DNA of 64,000 nucleotides from Devosia sp. (GCF_017307495.1 NZ_JAFKHE010000029.1:1-64000); one strand, 5' to 3'; shown: positions 1 through 8,975, counted from the first letter of the stretch. A program made the numbers and translations. Notes: a model not told the origin generated them from the letters alone.

Positions 1-1
1 C

Positions 2-118
2 GATGCCCGTGCCGACGTGTTCGATTACATCGAGCGCTTCTACAATGCCGTTCGCAGGCACTCGACCATCGGCTACATCAGCCCGGTCGAGTTCGAAAAG
101 AAGGTGGGATTAGCTTAA
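2..118 (+). mobile_element. IS3-family transposase, C-terminal end only
   Basis: The reading frame enters from the window edge and gives 38 residues ending VGLA-stop. It contains the ending typical of IS3 orfB (DDE) transposases: an FDYIERFYN stretch, a RRHSTIGY stretch and a SPVEFEKK tail. The catalytic DDE residues would lie upstream, outside the window, so whether this copy is intact cannot be judged. The bases just after the stop (119-150) may hold the terminal inverted repeat, but its partner is not visible. It lies outside the tRNA remnant, so it probably belongs to the flank and not to the element. Confidence 0.85.
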
Positions 119-323
119 CTGAGCGTCCACGAAACCGGCAGCAGGCCAGGAGGGCTGCCTTCGCGCCTGACCTGCACCTGCCAACTGCTTCCCCTTCTGC
201 GGATCGTAGCCACACGCGTATCCCTGTGCCAGCTGTGACAAAAGCTGTGACAGACAGGAATTCTGACGGTTTCTCAGAGAGGCTTCCGAAGCTGAAACCC
301 GAGTATTTTCAGGAATTCAGTAA
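119..323. other. gene-free flank between IS end and tRNA remnant
   Basis: No convincing gene is seen. There is a short tandem repeat, AGCTGTGACA at 231-240 and 243-252, and an ordinary GC-rich background. It is read as chromosome or older island sequence outside the attachment site. Confidence 0.5.
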
Positions 324-368
324 TGGCGCGCCCGACACGATTCGAACGTGTGACCTTTGCCTTCGGAG
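324..368 (-). other. tRNA-Arg(CCG) 3'-half remnant, likely attachment site
   Basis: Read on the minus strand these 45 bases are the 3' part of a tRNA. They comprise a CTCCGAA anticodon loop (anticodon CCG), the 3' side of the anticodon stem, a variable loop, a perfect T arm (ACACG-TTCGAAT-CGTGT), the acceptor strand CGGGCGC, a G discriminator and encoded CCA. The 5' half is missing: the sequence to the right (369 onward) has no D arm and no matching GCGCCCG strand. This is the usual scar when a tyrosine-recombinase element integrates into a tRNA 3' end. The integrase gene 185 bases away supports this reading. The matching intact tRNA-Arg would be at the far end, outside the window. Confidence 0.8.
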
Positions 369-552
369 CAATTTAGCCTGTCTATCCTAAATGCACGATA
401 GGGCACGCTACAATGCGATATCTATCTGAAACGCCTAGACAATTCGGATTTTCATGCCGAACTGTCTATCCAGAATTTCGCTCTGATATCCATCCGGTTG
501 CTTCCGTGGTGCTTCCGCGGAAACAGCCCCTCATCAGCGAGGGGAACCCCTC
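369..552 (+). promoter_or_regulatory. integrase leader with recombinase-type repeats and a two-state hairpin
   Basis: Three things are visible. An 11-base inverted repeat with one mismatch lies at 437-447 and 457-467 (AGACAATTCGG / CCGAACTGTCT). A direct repeat CTGTCTATCC occurs at 378-387 and 462-471, 84 bases apart. These are the sort of sites an integrase or excisionase binds as arm sites. Just before the int start, CCCCTC (527-532), GAGGGG (539-544) and CCCCTC (547-552) can form two mutually exclusive hairpins that compete for the GAGGGG stretch, which is also the likely ribosome-binding site. The functional roles are inferred. Confidence 0.45.
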
Positions 553-1908
553 ATGGCAAAGCTGACCAAACGAATCGTGGACGCTGCCGATGTTCGCGAG
601 AAGGACTATTTCGTCTGGGACGACGAGCTGCCCGGCTTCGGTCTCCGCGTGTTCGCGTCCGGCAAGCGCAGCTATCTCATTCAATATCGCGCCGCCGGAC
701 GCACGCGACGCTATACCATCGGTCTGCATGGCGTATGGACGCCGGAGACAGCCCGGCAGGAGGCGAAGGTCCAGCTGGGGCGCGTCGCGCGCGGCGACAA
801 CCCTTCCGAAGAACGCCAGCTCGATCACAAGGCCATCACTGTCAAGGAGCTTTGCGCTCTCTACACCGCTGACCTGAACGCCGGCCTCATCTTGGGCAAA
901 GGCGGGCGGCCGAAAAAGCCGACCACCATCGTCACCGACACTGGTCGCATCGAGCGGCACATCATTCCACTGATCGGTGCGCGCCGGGTCAAGGATCTCA
1001 CCAAGGCCGACATCAACAAGGTCTTGAAGGACATCATGGCCGGCAAGACACGCGTCGCCGTCAAGACGAAGAAGTTGCGCGGCAAGGCCATCGTGCGCGG
1101 CGGCGCGGGCACGGCGACTCGAACGGTCGGTCTGCTTGGCGGCATCCTCACCTATGCCGTGGACGCCGGCATCATCGAGAGCAATCCAGCGCACGGCATC
1201 AAGAAGCCCAAGGACAATGTCCGGAATCGCCGGCTGACAGAGGCGGAGTACCGCACCCTAGGCGAGATGCTCGTGAAGGCCGCAGAAAACGAAAAGTATG
1301 CAATGACGGTCGAGATTATTCGGCAGATCGCGCTCACCGGCTGCCGCCGCTCGGAAATGATTTCGCTAATGTGGATCGAGGCCGATACCGATGCGAGTTG
1401 CATGCGCCTGGTGGACAGCAAGGAAGGCGAGTCCATTCGCCCCATCGGGCTTCCCGTCGTCGATTTCCTGGAGGAGCGCCGCAAGACCGCCACGGGCACC
1501 TATGTCTTCCCCGGCCAGGGCGAGGACAATGCCTTCGGCAGCTTCCCAAACCATTGGGAACAGATATTCAAAGACAGCCCGCTCGCCGACGTCACGCCGC
1601 ACGTCCTGCGTCACAGCTTTGCCAGCATCGCCAACGACCTCGGCTTCACCGAGGTGACGATCGCGGCGCTGGTCGGCCACTCCAAGGGCTCGGTGACGAG
1701 CAAATATATTCACACGCTCGACACCGCCCTAATCATGGCCGCCGATACGATCTCCGGCTACATCCAAGGGCTGCTCGAGGGGATCGAATTCAAGCAGACG
1801 GCCTACGCACTGGATCGTGACTCTCGCCGAGCTGCGCTCGACCTCTTCCTGACCAAAGCGGTGGGAGAGCCGGCGAACGAAGCCGAAGAGCCGCGGCTTG
1901 CCGCCTAA
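553..1908 (+). CDS. tyrosine-recombinase integrase (DUF4102 / P4-type N-terminus)
   Basis: A 451-residue site-specific recombinase that would integrate and excise the element at the tRNA-Arg site next to it. The N-terminal DUF4102-type domain spans about residues 1-90, with a YLIQYR strand and a TPETARQEA helix. A core-binding domain covers about 95-220. The catalytic domain has Arg265 (TGCRRSE), His350 and Arg353 (HVLRH), His376 (GHS) and the nucleophile Tyr385 (SKYIH), so the full R-H-R-H-Y set is present. Length is normal for the family. It starts at ATG 553, directly after a hairpin that contains its ribosome-binding site. No excisionase is adjacent; the RdfS-like gene at 27.7 kb is the likely partner. 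Confidence 0.93.
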   Translation: MAKLTKRIVDAADVREKDYFVWDDELPGFGLRVFASGKRSYLIQYRAAGRTRRYTIGLHGVWTPETARQEAKVQLGRVARGDNPSEERQLDHKAITVKELCALYTADLNAGLILGKGGRPKKPTTIVTDTGRIERHIIPLIGARRVKDLTKADINKVLKDIMAGKTRVAVKTKKLRGKAIVRGGAGTATRTVGLLGGILTYAVDAGIIESNPAHGIKKPKDNVRNRRLTEAEYRTLGEMLVKAAENEKYAMTVEIIRQIALTGCRRSEMISLMWIEADTDASCMRLVDSKEGESIRPIGLPVVDFLEERRKTATGTYVFPGQGEDNAFGSFPNHWEQIFKDSPLADVTPHVLRHSFASIANDLGFTEVTIAALVGHSKGSVTSKYIHTLDTALIMAADTISGYIQGLLEGIEFKQTAYALDRDSRRAALDLFLTKAVGEPANEAEEPRLAA

Positions 1909-1966
1909 TCTACTGATGGTGTTAAGGAGCCAAAGTCCGTCGGGGCTTAGCGTATCGGTGAGCACT

Positions 1967-3289
1967 TCATTGCCGGACGCGATGCAGTCGAAAAAGCTTT
2001 TCGAAGAAATCGGCGATCTTCGGTTCAGCGCCATCGCCGACTAGTTCATTCGCTCCAAACCGGTAGACCTCATATCCGGCAAGGCGCAACTCACGGTCAG
2101 CCGACACCATGTCTGCATAGACCTTCAGTGACGGATGGTCGTTCTCCGAGAAGTGGTGCTTTCCATCGACCTCCAGCACGATGCGTTGTCGCCCAGGGAG
2201 AAGCAGCAGAAAATCCATGCGCTGACGTGGAAGAGGCAGGCGATGACGTAGGGTTTTCACGACGGCTGGGTCATAGTGAAGATAGACCTGCGGCAGGAGG
2301 GCCGGCAGAGCCTCGCCCAAGACGGATCGATAGGTCTTGAAGTATGTGGCGAAGAGCTTGCGTTCGGCGTCCGAGGCCAAGGATTCTTGGAGGCGCGCTC
2401 CGAGATTTGCTGCATTGGTTCCTGGTGTGAAATCGCTCCACCAAGCGACAAGTTCGGACCAGAGAAGGCCGTTCGAGCCGATCGGCCGGTCGTAGACCAG
2501 GCAGCTCTCTTCGCCTGATAGAATCACGATGTCGTTGTTGATCGCGTCGGCGAAGCCGATCTCCGGCTTCGGTCCTCGCGAGGCAAAGATCAAGTTCTTG
2601 GGGCGACCACCGACTCCGCGCACCAGAGGGCGGAAGCCGAAGATCGGGTGACCAGAAAGTTCGCCTTCCTGCGCCAGCTCGTAGCCGTCGCGTGCAAGGA
2701 TGTTGTTCAGGGCGGCGACCATCTGCGCCTGCTCGTCTCCCGACCTGGAAAGGGGGTGAACGGCTTCTTCGAGCAATGCACCAAACCTGGCTCTGGAGCA
2801 GTCGAATGCGCCGATTTCACCAAACAGATATTCCACCGACCAGTCGCCGGGATTGCGATCCATATGCTGAGCGATCTGATCGCGTAGGCTGCGACCGCTG
2901 CTTCCGAGGAAGCCTTCAAGCGGCGTGGAGAGAGGGAAATAGCGTCCGACCATCTCCACCGTGCTGCGCTCGCCGGCGAGGTCATCTCCGAAGGCACGCG
3001 CGACATCTCGTCGTGTGATGTGGGTCAGAGGCGGGTCGTTTGCCTCGATGACCTTACGGCTCGCTTCGTCGAGGGCGATGTCGCCACGATGAGCGGCGAA
3101 CTTAAGCGCAAAACGCGCCAGTTCCTCTCGTGTAAGGTTCGCTAGCGTCAGGTCGATGCGCTGCCGCTTTGAGAGACCCTCCGCGTTAGGCACGACCAAT
3201 CCCGCGATCCGCTGCGGCTCCTCACTCAGCTGGGAGTGGGTCATCGCCTGCAGAAATCCGGCGAGAAGCCCATGAAGGTCATCTGCCAC
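1967..3289 (-). CDS. AbiJ N-terminal-like protein with DUF559/PD-(D/E)XK-type C-terminus
   Basis: A 440-residue protein, first of the defence block when read from the left. Residues about 130-225 resemble the N-terminal domain of the abortive-infection protein AbiJ: SLRDQIAQH, W-SVEYLF-EIGAF, a helix ending VHPL and a RDGYEL-EGELSGHPIF stretch. The C-terminal part (about 350-415) looks like a DUF559/Vsr-type nuclease fold, with Asp359 (RMDFLLLL), the Glu373-Val-Asp375-Gly-Lys377 box and a YADMVSADRELRLAGYEVYRF helix-strand. It would be a phage-triggered nuclease; the substrate is unknown. The start is GTG 3289 with a GGAGAAGGA-like ribosome-binding site. It lies 127 bases downstream of hamB in the same direction, so it may be a separate system sharing the locus. 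Confidence 0.65.
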   Translation of the reverse strand: MADDLHGLLAGFLQAMTHSQLSEEPQRIAGLVVPNAEGLSKRQRIDLTLANLTREELARFALKFAAHRGDIALDEASRKVIEANDPPLTHITRRDVARAFGDDLAGERSTVEMVGRYFPLSTPLEGFLGSSGRSLRDQIAQHMDRNPGDWSVEYLFGEIGAFDCSRARFGALLEEAVHPLSRSGDEQAQMVAALNNILARDGYELAQEGELSGHPIFGFRPLVRGVGGRPKNLIFASRGPKPEIGFADAINNDIVILSGEESCLVYDRPIGSNGLLWSELVAWWSDFTPGTNAANLGARLQESLASDAERKLFATYFKTYRSVLGEALPALLPQVYLHYDPAVVKTLRHRLPLPRQRMDFLLLLPGRQRIVLEVDGKHHFSENDHPSLKVYADMVSADRELRLAGYEVYRFGANELVGDGAEPKIADFFEKLFRLHRVRQ

Positions 3290-3416
3290 GGCCTGTTTCC
3301 TTCTCCGCCGACATGACGGCAGCGAGCAAGTCGTGGCAGGTCACGCACGCTCCCTTCGCGATGGGCGCGCGTTTCTGGTCGCCAATCCAAGCGTGGAGCA
3401 AGGCTATGGTCTCCCT

Positions 3417-6400
3417 TTACGCATCGGCTGTCGGCCAGCGCAGCTTTCCGCGGCCGACACGCAAGGCTTCCACTAGCCTCGTGTCGCCCGGCAAACGGCC
3501 TGAAAAGAGGCTGGGCTTGGGATCGACAGCCGGCTTCTTGAACGCGGCGACTCGCTGATAGTCGGGCGTGGCCAGCCAAGTCCGCCCATCGCCCTCGTCA
3601 GTGACGATCCGATAAAGGCCAGCACGTGGGGCGGCCGCGCTATCGAGCAGGCGCTTGTAATGTTCGACAGACCACTTCTGGATGCCGCCGCTGAGGGCTT
3701 CGGTTCGGAACCGCGCCCATAGCGCGGCCGTGTCGGGCGTCGGCCAGTCGCCGGCGTCCGTGTAGGCTGTGATCTCGTCGGATTCGAGCCAGGCCCGCAT
3801 CTCGGCGGGTGTGACGAAGACTGGCTCGGCATCCTCGATCGCCGCCATGGCCGCGCGCCGTGACGGAAGGCCCGCGCGGATTAGCATCGACATCATGAAT
3901 TGCGGGACGCCGGTTTCGACCGCCGCTGCGGCGCCGCCCGCCACCTTCTCCGGCGACCAGCCGAGGGACATGCGGCGGGTACGGATAGCTTCCAACGCCC
4001 AGACCAAGCGATAGGTGAAAGCCTCTTCGACCGCCCGCATGTTCTGCGGTCCGATCTTGGCGACATCATCGCCAGACACCCAACTCCGCAGGATGGCCTT
4101 CCAATTCGCCGGCAGCGCATTGGCCTTGTCGGGAATGAAGGGCCGCATGAACAGTAGACGCTCACCGAGACCGCCGAGCGCATCGACAAGCACGTCGATG
4201 TCGCCGCTCAAAGCCGCTTCGTCTGCCCGGTCGATGAGTTCGGCCAGCTCGTCGGCCATGGCGTCGATGGTGAGGCCAGCTTCAAGCCCGACGCCCATGG
4301 CGAAATGTCCGCGTCGTGCCTGCGCCGTGGTGGTCTTCCAGATGAGATCGGCGCGCGCCTCGAACACCTTCCTGTGCAACGGGGCGACGTCCTCGTCCTC
4401 GCGGGCGATCTGGCGCGCCCAGAGCGATCCCTTGAGCGCCTCGTCCAAGAGCTTCGGCAGGTCGGCGCGATCGGAATCGAGTGCTTCGATCAGACCGAAC
4501 ACGGTCGCATCGAGTCGTTCGACGATTTGCGAAAGCGGCTCCTCGTCAACGGTCTCCTCTTCGTCATCACCGCCGCCTTCATCGTCGTCGCCATCAGCGT
4601 CGTACTCCGCACCGGCCGCCAGGCGCTCGGCGACCGCGGCTTCCTCCTCGGGCGATCGCCAGGCTTCGCGGGCATTGGCGAGATATTCCCAAGCGTCGTC
4701 GCGATCCAGGACACCTTCACGGGACAGGCGCTCAAGGATCTCGGCGACAATCTGGATGAGGCCGCTCTTCAGCGTGCGGGCCTTGGCGGAGGCGACCAGC
4801 TTTCGCCACTCCTTCTTTCGCCAGTCAATCTTGTCGAACATGACGTGGACGATGAGGCCTTCGACGTCCACGAAGGCGCGCCCGGCGCGGCCGGCGACGT
4901 TCGCGAACTCCTCGCCTTTGATCTTCTCGGACGCCCGATACAGCGCTGGCACCAACAGGACCGCGGCGTTGAGGTTGAGGCCCTGCGATAGCGTCGGCGA
5001 CGCGACGATGACTTTCAGGATACCCTCGGACAACAGGGCTTCCAGCTCGCGCAGAAACGGGCTCGGCAGCCGGCCGTGGTGGATGGCAACGCCCGCCTTC
5101 AGGCAGGCAACGGCGGGATGGTCTTCGCCCAGCCATTCCTTTCCAACCTCCAGAGCGCGGGCGATCGACGCCTCATCCTCCAGCAGCGAGTCCAGATAGC
5201 CGCGCTTGCAAAGGTCCACGACTTGTTTGCCGTAGCTCTCGACCCAATTCGCCTGGGTGGAAAAGATCAGGGTCCGCTTGCCCTGGCCGGCGAATTCCCA
5301 TGCCGCGAACATGGCGAGGTGCGAGTTCTTGCGCGGATAGGGCTTCTTCTCTTTCCCACGCGCCGGTTTCTGCACGACGAATTTGTCGAGGAACGGGCCA
5401 TCGTCGTCGAGGTCGAGCCGAAGCAGCGCGTCCTTGCCCCGCCAGGTGAGTACGCCGAACCGCTGCCGCGTGGGGCGCCAGTCGGAACGCACTGGCTCGC
5501 CCGGCTCGTCGGAGCGTATCCATGCGGTGAGATCGTCGAGTTCGTCGCCGCTAGGCAGAATCGCGGAGAGGCAGACAATCCGGCGTTCGCCCGCGTCCGC
5601 GCGCCGAAGCAGGCGTTGCACCAGCGTCTCGTACCGGATTTCGCGCTCTGTCGGGCCGATCATGTGGCCTTCGTCGAGGACGATCAGGCCGACATCATCG
5701 ATCAGTGACGGGTCGCTTCTTAGCGCGAAGTCGAGCTTCTCGGGCGTCGCGATGATGATTTCGCGGGAGCGCAAGGCGTCTTCATCGCCGGCCGAAAGGC
5801 CGCTGGCGCCGTAAAGCGAGGAGACGCTGAAGCCGAGGGGCGCGAAGGTCTTTCTGAAAGATCGCTCGGTCTGCGCCGACAAGGCGCGCAGCGGCGTGAC
5901 GATCAACACCCGGCGCGCCGATGACAGGGTCATCAGTGCGGCGATCTCAGCCACCCGCGTCTTGCCGGCGCTGGTTGGCAAAGCGACGACCAGATCGTCA
6001 GTGACATCTGTTGAACGCTGGGCCGCTTCGCGCTGCGATGGCCATAGCTCCACCTCGGAAGTCTTGCGCGCGTAGAGCGACGAGATGAACAGTCGGCGTA
6101 GGTCCGGGTATTTTTCCTCCGTCCCCTCTGGCGGCTCGGTCGGCAGATTCTGGTGCAGCGAATGCTGCCAAAGATCGTCGATCAGATGGCGGCAGAGGTT
6201 CGATATCCACCACAGCGGAACATTTTCCGCGTTGTCTGCCAGGCTGACCGCGGTGGCGAGTAACGCCCGTGCGCTCTCGATCGGCTCGGGCTCGCCCGTC
6301 TCGAGCGCGAAGTCAAAATGCGCCAAGGCACGGCAGATCGTCGTGTTGAGGATGGTCGAAAGCGCCTCGTCAACATCCGGTTCTTCGCCCCGTAGCGCCT

Positions 6401-6920
6401 CGGCGATCTGCTCATCGCCGTGAGCCTCGTCGTCCAACCACTGGCGAACGAAGCCACGCAATTGGCCGAGATCGCGCAGGATCAGGTGTCGGATCGCCGT
6501 CTCGCCCGGCGAGGCATTGAGATCGTCCGCAGTCTCGTTGAAGAGCGAATACGCGACGGCTGAGAAACCGGCGAGGTGATAGGCTGCGGCGGCGATGGTG
6601 CGACGGAAACCACGGTCCGGCGACTCCGGGTCGCCGTTGCGCACCAAGGCTTCGAAGGCGTTGGCAGCACGCTCGAACGCTTTGCTGGTCAGATCCGAAG
6701 CGCCAGCCTGAGCACGCAAGGCCATCGCGCCGCGAAGCAGGGCGAAGCCGTGTTCGGCGAGATCGGTTTCGATTGTCGCACCGAGGGGCGGCGCATTCGC
6801 CGGCAGCACGCCCGCCTCACGCATCAGCGACCACGCTGCACCGCGATAAAGGAGGCGCCCGAGGATGCCGTCGACGGTCGCGGCCGCCAGGAACGCGGTC
6901 AGTTCGTCAATCGTCTCCAA
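3417..6920 (-). CDS. hamB: Hachiman helicase HamB
   Basis: A 1167-residue superfamily-2 helicase of the Ski2/Hel308-like branch. About 290 N-terminal residues are alpha-helical and lack known motifs. The motor follows: Walker A PTSAGKT at about 315-321, motif Ia TPLRALSAQ near 342, a DEGH box at 416-419, SAI motif III near 455, and motif VI NVAGRAGRA in the second RecA lobe. A long C-terminal region contains a very acidic stretch (DGDDDEGGGDDEEE type). The gene overlaps hamA by 14 bases, which suggests coupled translation. In known Hachiman systems HamB senses aberrant DNA ends or single strands and releases HamA nuclease. Identity rests on the hamA neighbour plus the helicase motifs. Confidence 0.85.
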   Translation of the reverse strand: METIDELTAFLAAATVDGILGRLLYRGAAWSLMREAGVLPANAPPLGATIETDLAEHGFALLRGAMALRAQAGASDLTSKAFERAANAFEALVRNGDPESPDRGFRRTIAAAAYHLAGFSAVAYSLFNETADDLNASPGETAIRHLILRDLGQLRGFVRQWLDDEAHGDEQIAEALRGEEPDVDEALSTILNTTICRALAHFDFALETGEPEPIESARALLATAVSLADNAENVPLWWISNLCRHLIDDLWQHSLHQNLPTEPPEGTEEKYPDLRRLFISSLYARKTSEVELWPSQREAAQRSTDVTDDLVVALPTSAGKTRVAEIAALMTLSSARRVLIVTPLRALSAQTERSFRKTFAPLGFSVSSLYGASGLSAGDEDALRSREIIIATPEKLDFALRSDPSLIDDVGLIVLDEGHMIGPTEREIRYETLVQRLLRRADAGERRIVCLSAILPSGDELDDLTAWIRSDEPGEPVRSDWRPTRQRFGVLTWRGKDALLRLDLDDDGPFLDKFVVQKPARGKEKKPYPRKNSHLAMFAAWEFAGQGKRTLIFSTQANWVESYGKQVVDLCKRGYLDSLLEDEASIARALEVGKEWLGEDHPAVACLKAGVAIHHGRLPSPFLRELEALLSEGILKVIVASPTLSQGLNLNAAVLLVPALYRASEKIKGEEFANVAGRAGRAFVDVEGLIVHVMFDKIDWRKKEWRKLVASAKARTLKSGLIQIVAEILERLSREGVLDRDDAWEYLANAREAWRSPEEEAAVAERLAAGAEYDADGDDDEGGGDDEEETVDEEPLSQIVERLDATVFGLIEALDSDRADLPKLLDEALKGSLWARQIAREDEDVAPLHRKVFEARADLIWKTTTAQARRGHFAMGVGLEAGLTIDAMADELAELIDRADEAALSGDIDVLVDALGGLGERLLFMRPFIPDKANALPANWKAILRSWVSGDDVAKIGPQNMRAVEEAFTYRLVWALEAIRTRRMSLGWSPEKVAGGAAAAVETGVPQFMMSMLIRAGLPSRRAAMAAIEDAEPVFVTPAEMRAWLESDEITAYTDAGDWPTPDTAALWARFRTEALSGGIQKWSVEHYKRLLDSAAAPRAGLYRIVTDEGDGRTWLATPDYQRVAAFKKPAVDPKPSLFSGRLPGDTRLVEALRVGRGKLRWPTADA

Positions 6921-7689
6921 GGTCTTCCGCCTCCTGGTACATGGCCGCGATGAAGTCCTGGTGATCTTCCACGTGGATGTTCACGACGTAATGGTCTCGA
7001 TTGGTTCCCGTGGCGTCGAGGTCCTCTTTCAGCGAAGCGTGCGGGCCATTGCCCGACACGGTGAAGAGCATGTGGTCGATGCGATCGGCGCGGAGGGACT
7101 TCACGCCCACCTCGTCACGGAGGCTACGGCCCAGCGCGTTGTCGTCCGGATCGTTGCTCTCCAGCAGCCGGTTGGCAACGAACAGCAGGGAGTCGGGCGT
7201 GCAGCGGCCTTTATCGCGGTTGAGCACCTTGCGAGCGCTCGTGACTGTGGCCTTGCCGAGTACCTTGTTGCTCTTGGCTTCGCCTTTCAGAAGCCAGAGC
7301 TTCTCGCCGGCCCCATCGTATCCGGCGCCGATGAAGTCGTCGCCGCGCATGGCCATGTTGCGGCCGTCCTTATAGCGGAGGCGGCGCACGGGGACGCGCA
7401 GGCCAATCTCTTCCTCGACCAGTTCCGTCGCAAGAATCTCGCCGAGATCGCCGGAGCGGCCTTTGGCGGTTTGCGGCATCGCCTCACTGAGAATCGTAGC
7501 CGCGACCTTGTATCCGAGCCGCTCGACGTCTTCGGCGATGCGTTCGAGCCGATCGTAGTGCGAGCGGATAGTCTCGGCGAGGTCTTCGCGAATCTCGTCG
7601 CGGCCGCCATCCTTCTCGACATAAGTCCAGTAGCGTTTGCGCTTGTCTTTTTCTTTGGTGGCGTCGCACCACCTCTCATACAATCCCAC
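6907..7689 (-). CDS. hamA: Hachiman effector HamA (DUF1837 nuclease)
   Basis: 260 residues with the DUF1837 layout: a helical N-terminus, then a GDLGE motif (residues 80-84), RGDDFIG (116-121) and LKGEAKS (134-140). Asp117/Asp118 and Glu137-x-Lys139 form a PD-(D/E)XK-like active site, as known for HamA. The product is a DNase held by HamB until phage DNA triggers it. It is the first gene of the minus-strand pair and its last 14 bases overlap the start of hamB. The start is ATG 7689. About 65 bases separate it from the upstream DUF4143 gene, so the promoter is either there or further upstream at 8976. Confidence 0.85.
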   Translation of the reverse strand: MGLYERWCDATKEKDKRKRYWTYVEKDGGRDEIREDLAETIRSHYDRLERIAEDVERLGYKVAATILSEAMPQTAKGRSGDLGEILATELVEEEIGLRVPVRRLRYKDGRNMAMRGDDFIGAGYDGAGEKLWLLKGEAKSNKVLGKATVTSARKVLNRDKGRCTPDSLLFVANRLLESNDPDDNALGRSLRDEVGVKSLRADRIDHMLFTVSGNGPHASLKEDLDATGTNRDHYVVNIHVEDHQDFIAAMYQEAEDLGDD

Positions 7690-7754
7690 GCCGTCCCCCC
7701 GCTACCATCATTGCGCTGCACAGTTCGATCAGTTGGTGATCTCTGCGCATGCGC

Positions 7755-8975
7755 TCAATTCCACAGACACGACAGTGGCGCCGCCGCCAGCCGGTCGCCG
7801 AACGGCACGACGTCTGCGCTGTCATAAAGGACCACACCGAAGGCAAAGCGATCCCCGCACGCCTCGGCCAGTGCCCGAAGGCCGGCGAAGTCGCCGGCCT
7901 TTACCGTGGCGCTCGCCTTCACCTCGATCCCGACGATCATGCCGTCATCGCGCTCAAGCACGATATCCACCTCGCGCATGTCCCGGTCCCGGAAATGATG
8001 CGGCGTCAGTCGCAGATCCGAGGCGCTCATCAGCTTCAGCACTTCCGAGAAGACGAAGCTTTCCAAGAGCGCGCCGAATGTGCTGCGATCGGCCTTCACC
8101 CTGTCGAAGGTGAGCCCGCGCACGGTCGCCAACAAGCCGGAGTCGAGAAAGTGCAGCTTGGGCGTCTTGACGATGCGCTTCAGCGCGTTGGTGAACCACG
8201 GTTGCACTGTCGTGATCAGGAACACCTGTTCGAGCAGTCCGACATAACGCTGCCCCGTCTTGTGGGTGACGTTGATGCCGGCGGCGAACTGCGAATAATT
8301 GACCAACTGTCCCGAGTGCTCGGCCAGTAGCCGCACGAATTTCGGAAGCTCGGTCAGTTTCTCCACGTCGGCGATGTCGCGCAGATCGCGCGTCAGGATC
8401 GACGTGAGATAGGAGCGTAACCAGTCCTGTCGCCGTCGCTCATTGTCGCGACTGATCGCCTCCGGAAACCCTCCGACCAGGACGAGTTGGACCAGATCGT
8501 CACCGACGATCGCGTCCCGCTGGCTTTGGGGCTTTCCCTCGAAAAGGTGCTCGAGGAAAGTCGGCGTCCGGCCTTCGATCTCGGCCCTGGCCAGCGGCAG
8601 CATCTGGATGGTCTCCATCCGTCCGGCCAGGCTGTCGGCGATCCGCGGCAGGGTCAGCACGTTTGCCGATCCCGTCAGCAGGAATCGTCCAGGCCGATAG
8701 TCCTCGTCGATCGTCTTCTTGATCGCCAGCAGCAGGTCGGGCGCGCGCTGGATCTCGTCGATGATGGCCTGGTCCGTTCCCCTGATGAAGCCGGCCGGAT
8801 CGGATTGGGCCGCCGCGAGAACCGTCTGATCGTCCAGCGTGATATAGGTTCGGCCGGCGTCGCCCATCTTGCGGACGAGCGTGGTCTTGCCCGCCCGGCG
8901 CGGCCCCACGATGAGGACCACCGGGGTATCCGAAAGGGCTTCTTCCGCCCGTCGCTCTACAAACCGTCCGAACAT
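7755..8975 (-). CDS. AAA_14/DUF4143 ATP-binding protein
   Basis: A 406-residue P-loop ATPase. The Walker A GPRRAGKTTL is at about 24-33, a Walker B-type IIDEIQ is near 90-95, and LLTGSAN (sensor 1) follows at about 119-125. The C-terminal half has the DUF4143 features SQFAAGINVTHKTGQRYVGLLEQ (winged helix), FLDSGLLA and a restriction-like strand EVDIVLERDDGMIVGIEVKA, where ExK is visible. Such proteins are common single genes in bacterial islands and their job is not established. It is transcribed in the same direction as hamA and could be the first gene of a hamA-hamB unit. The alternative is an unrelated cargo gene. Confidence 0.8.
   Translation of the reverse strand: MFGRFVERRAEEALSDTPVVLIVGPRRAGKTTLVRKMGDAGRTYITLDDQTVLAAAQSDPAGFIRGTDQAIIDEIQRAPDLLLAIKKTIDEDYRPGRFLLTGSANVLTLPRIADSLAGRMETIQMLPLARAEIEGRTPTFLEHLFEGKPQSQRDAIVGDDLVQLVLVGGFPEAISRDNERRRQDWLRSYLTSILTRDLRDIADVEKLTELPKFVRLLAEHSGQLVNYSQFAAGINVTHKTGQRYVGLLEQVFLITTVQPWFTNALKRIVKTPKLHFLDSGLLATVRGLTFDRVKADRSTFGALLESFVFSEVLKLMSASDLRLTPHHFRDRDMREVDIVLERDDGMIVGIEVKASATVKAGDFAGLRALAEACGDRFAFGVVLYDSADVVPFGDRLAAAPLSCLWN

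Noticed and set aside
231..252. AGCTGTGACA tandem repeat as a second attachment site
   Set aside because: Only ten bases, outside the tRNA remnant, and not repeated near the integrase.
4015..5199. 394-codon Ser/Arg-rich open frame on the plus strand
   Set aside because: Low-complexity shadow of hamB.
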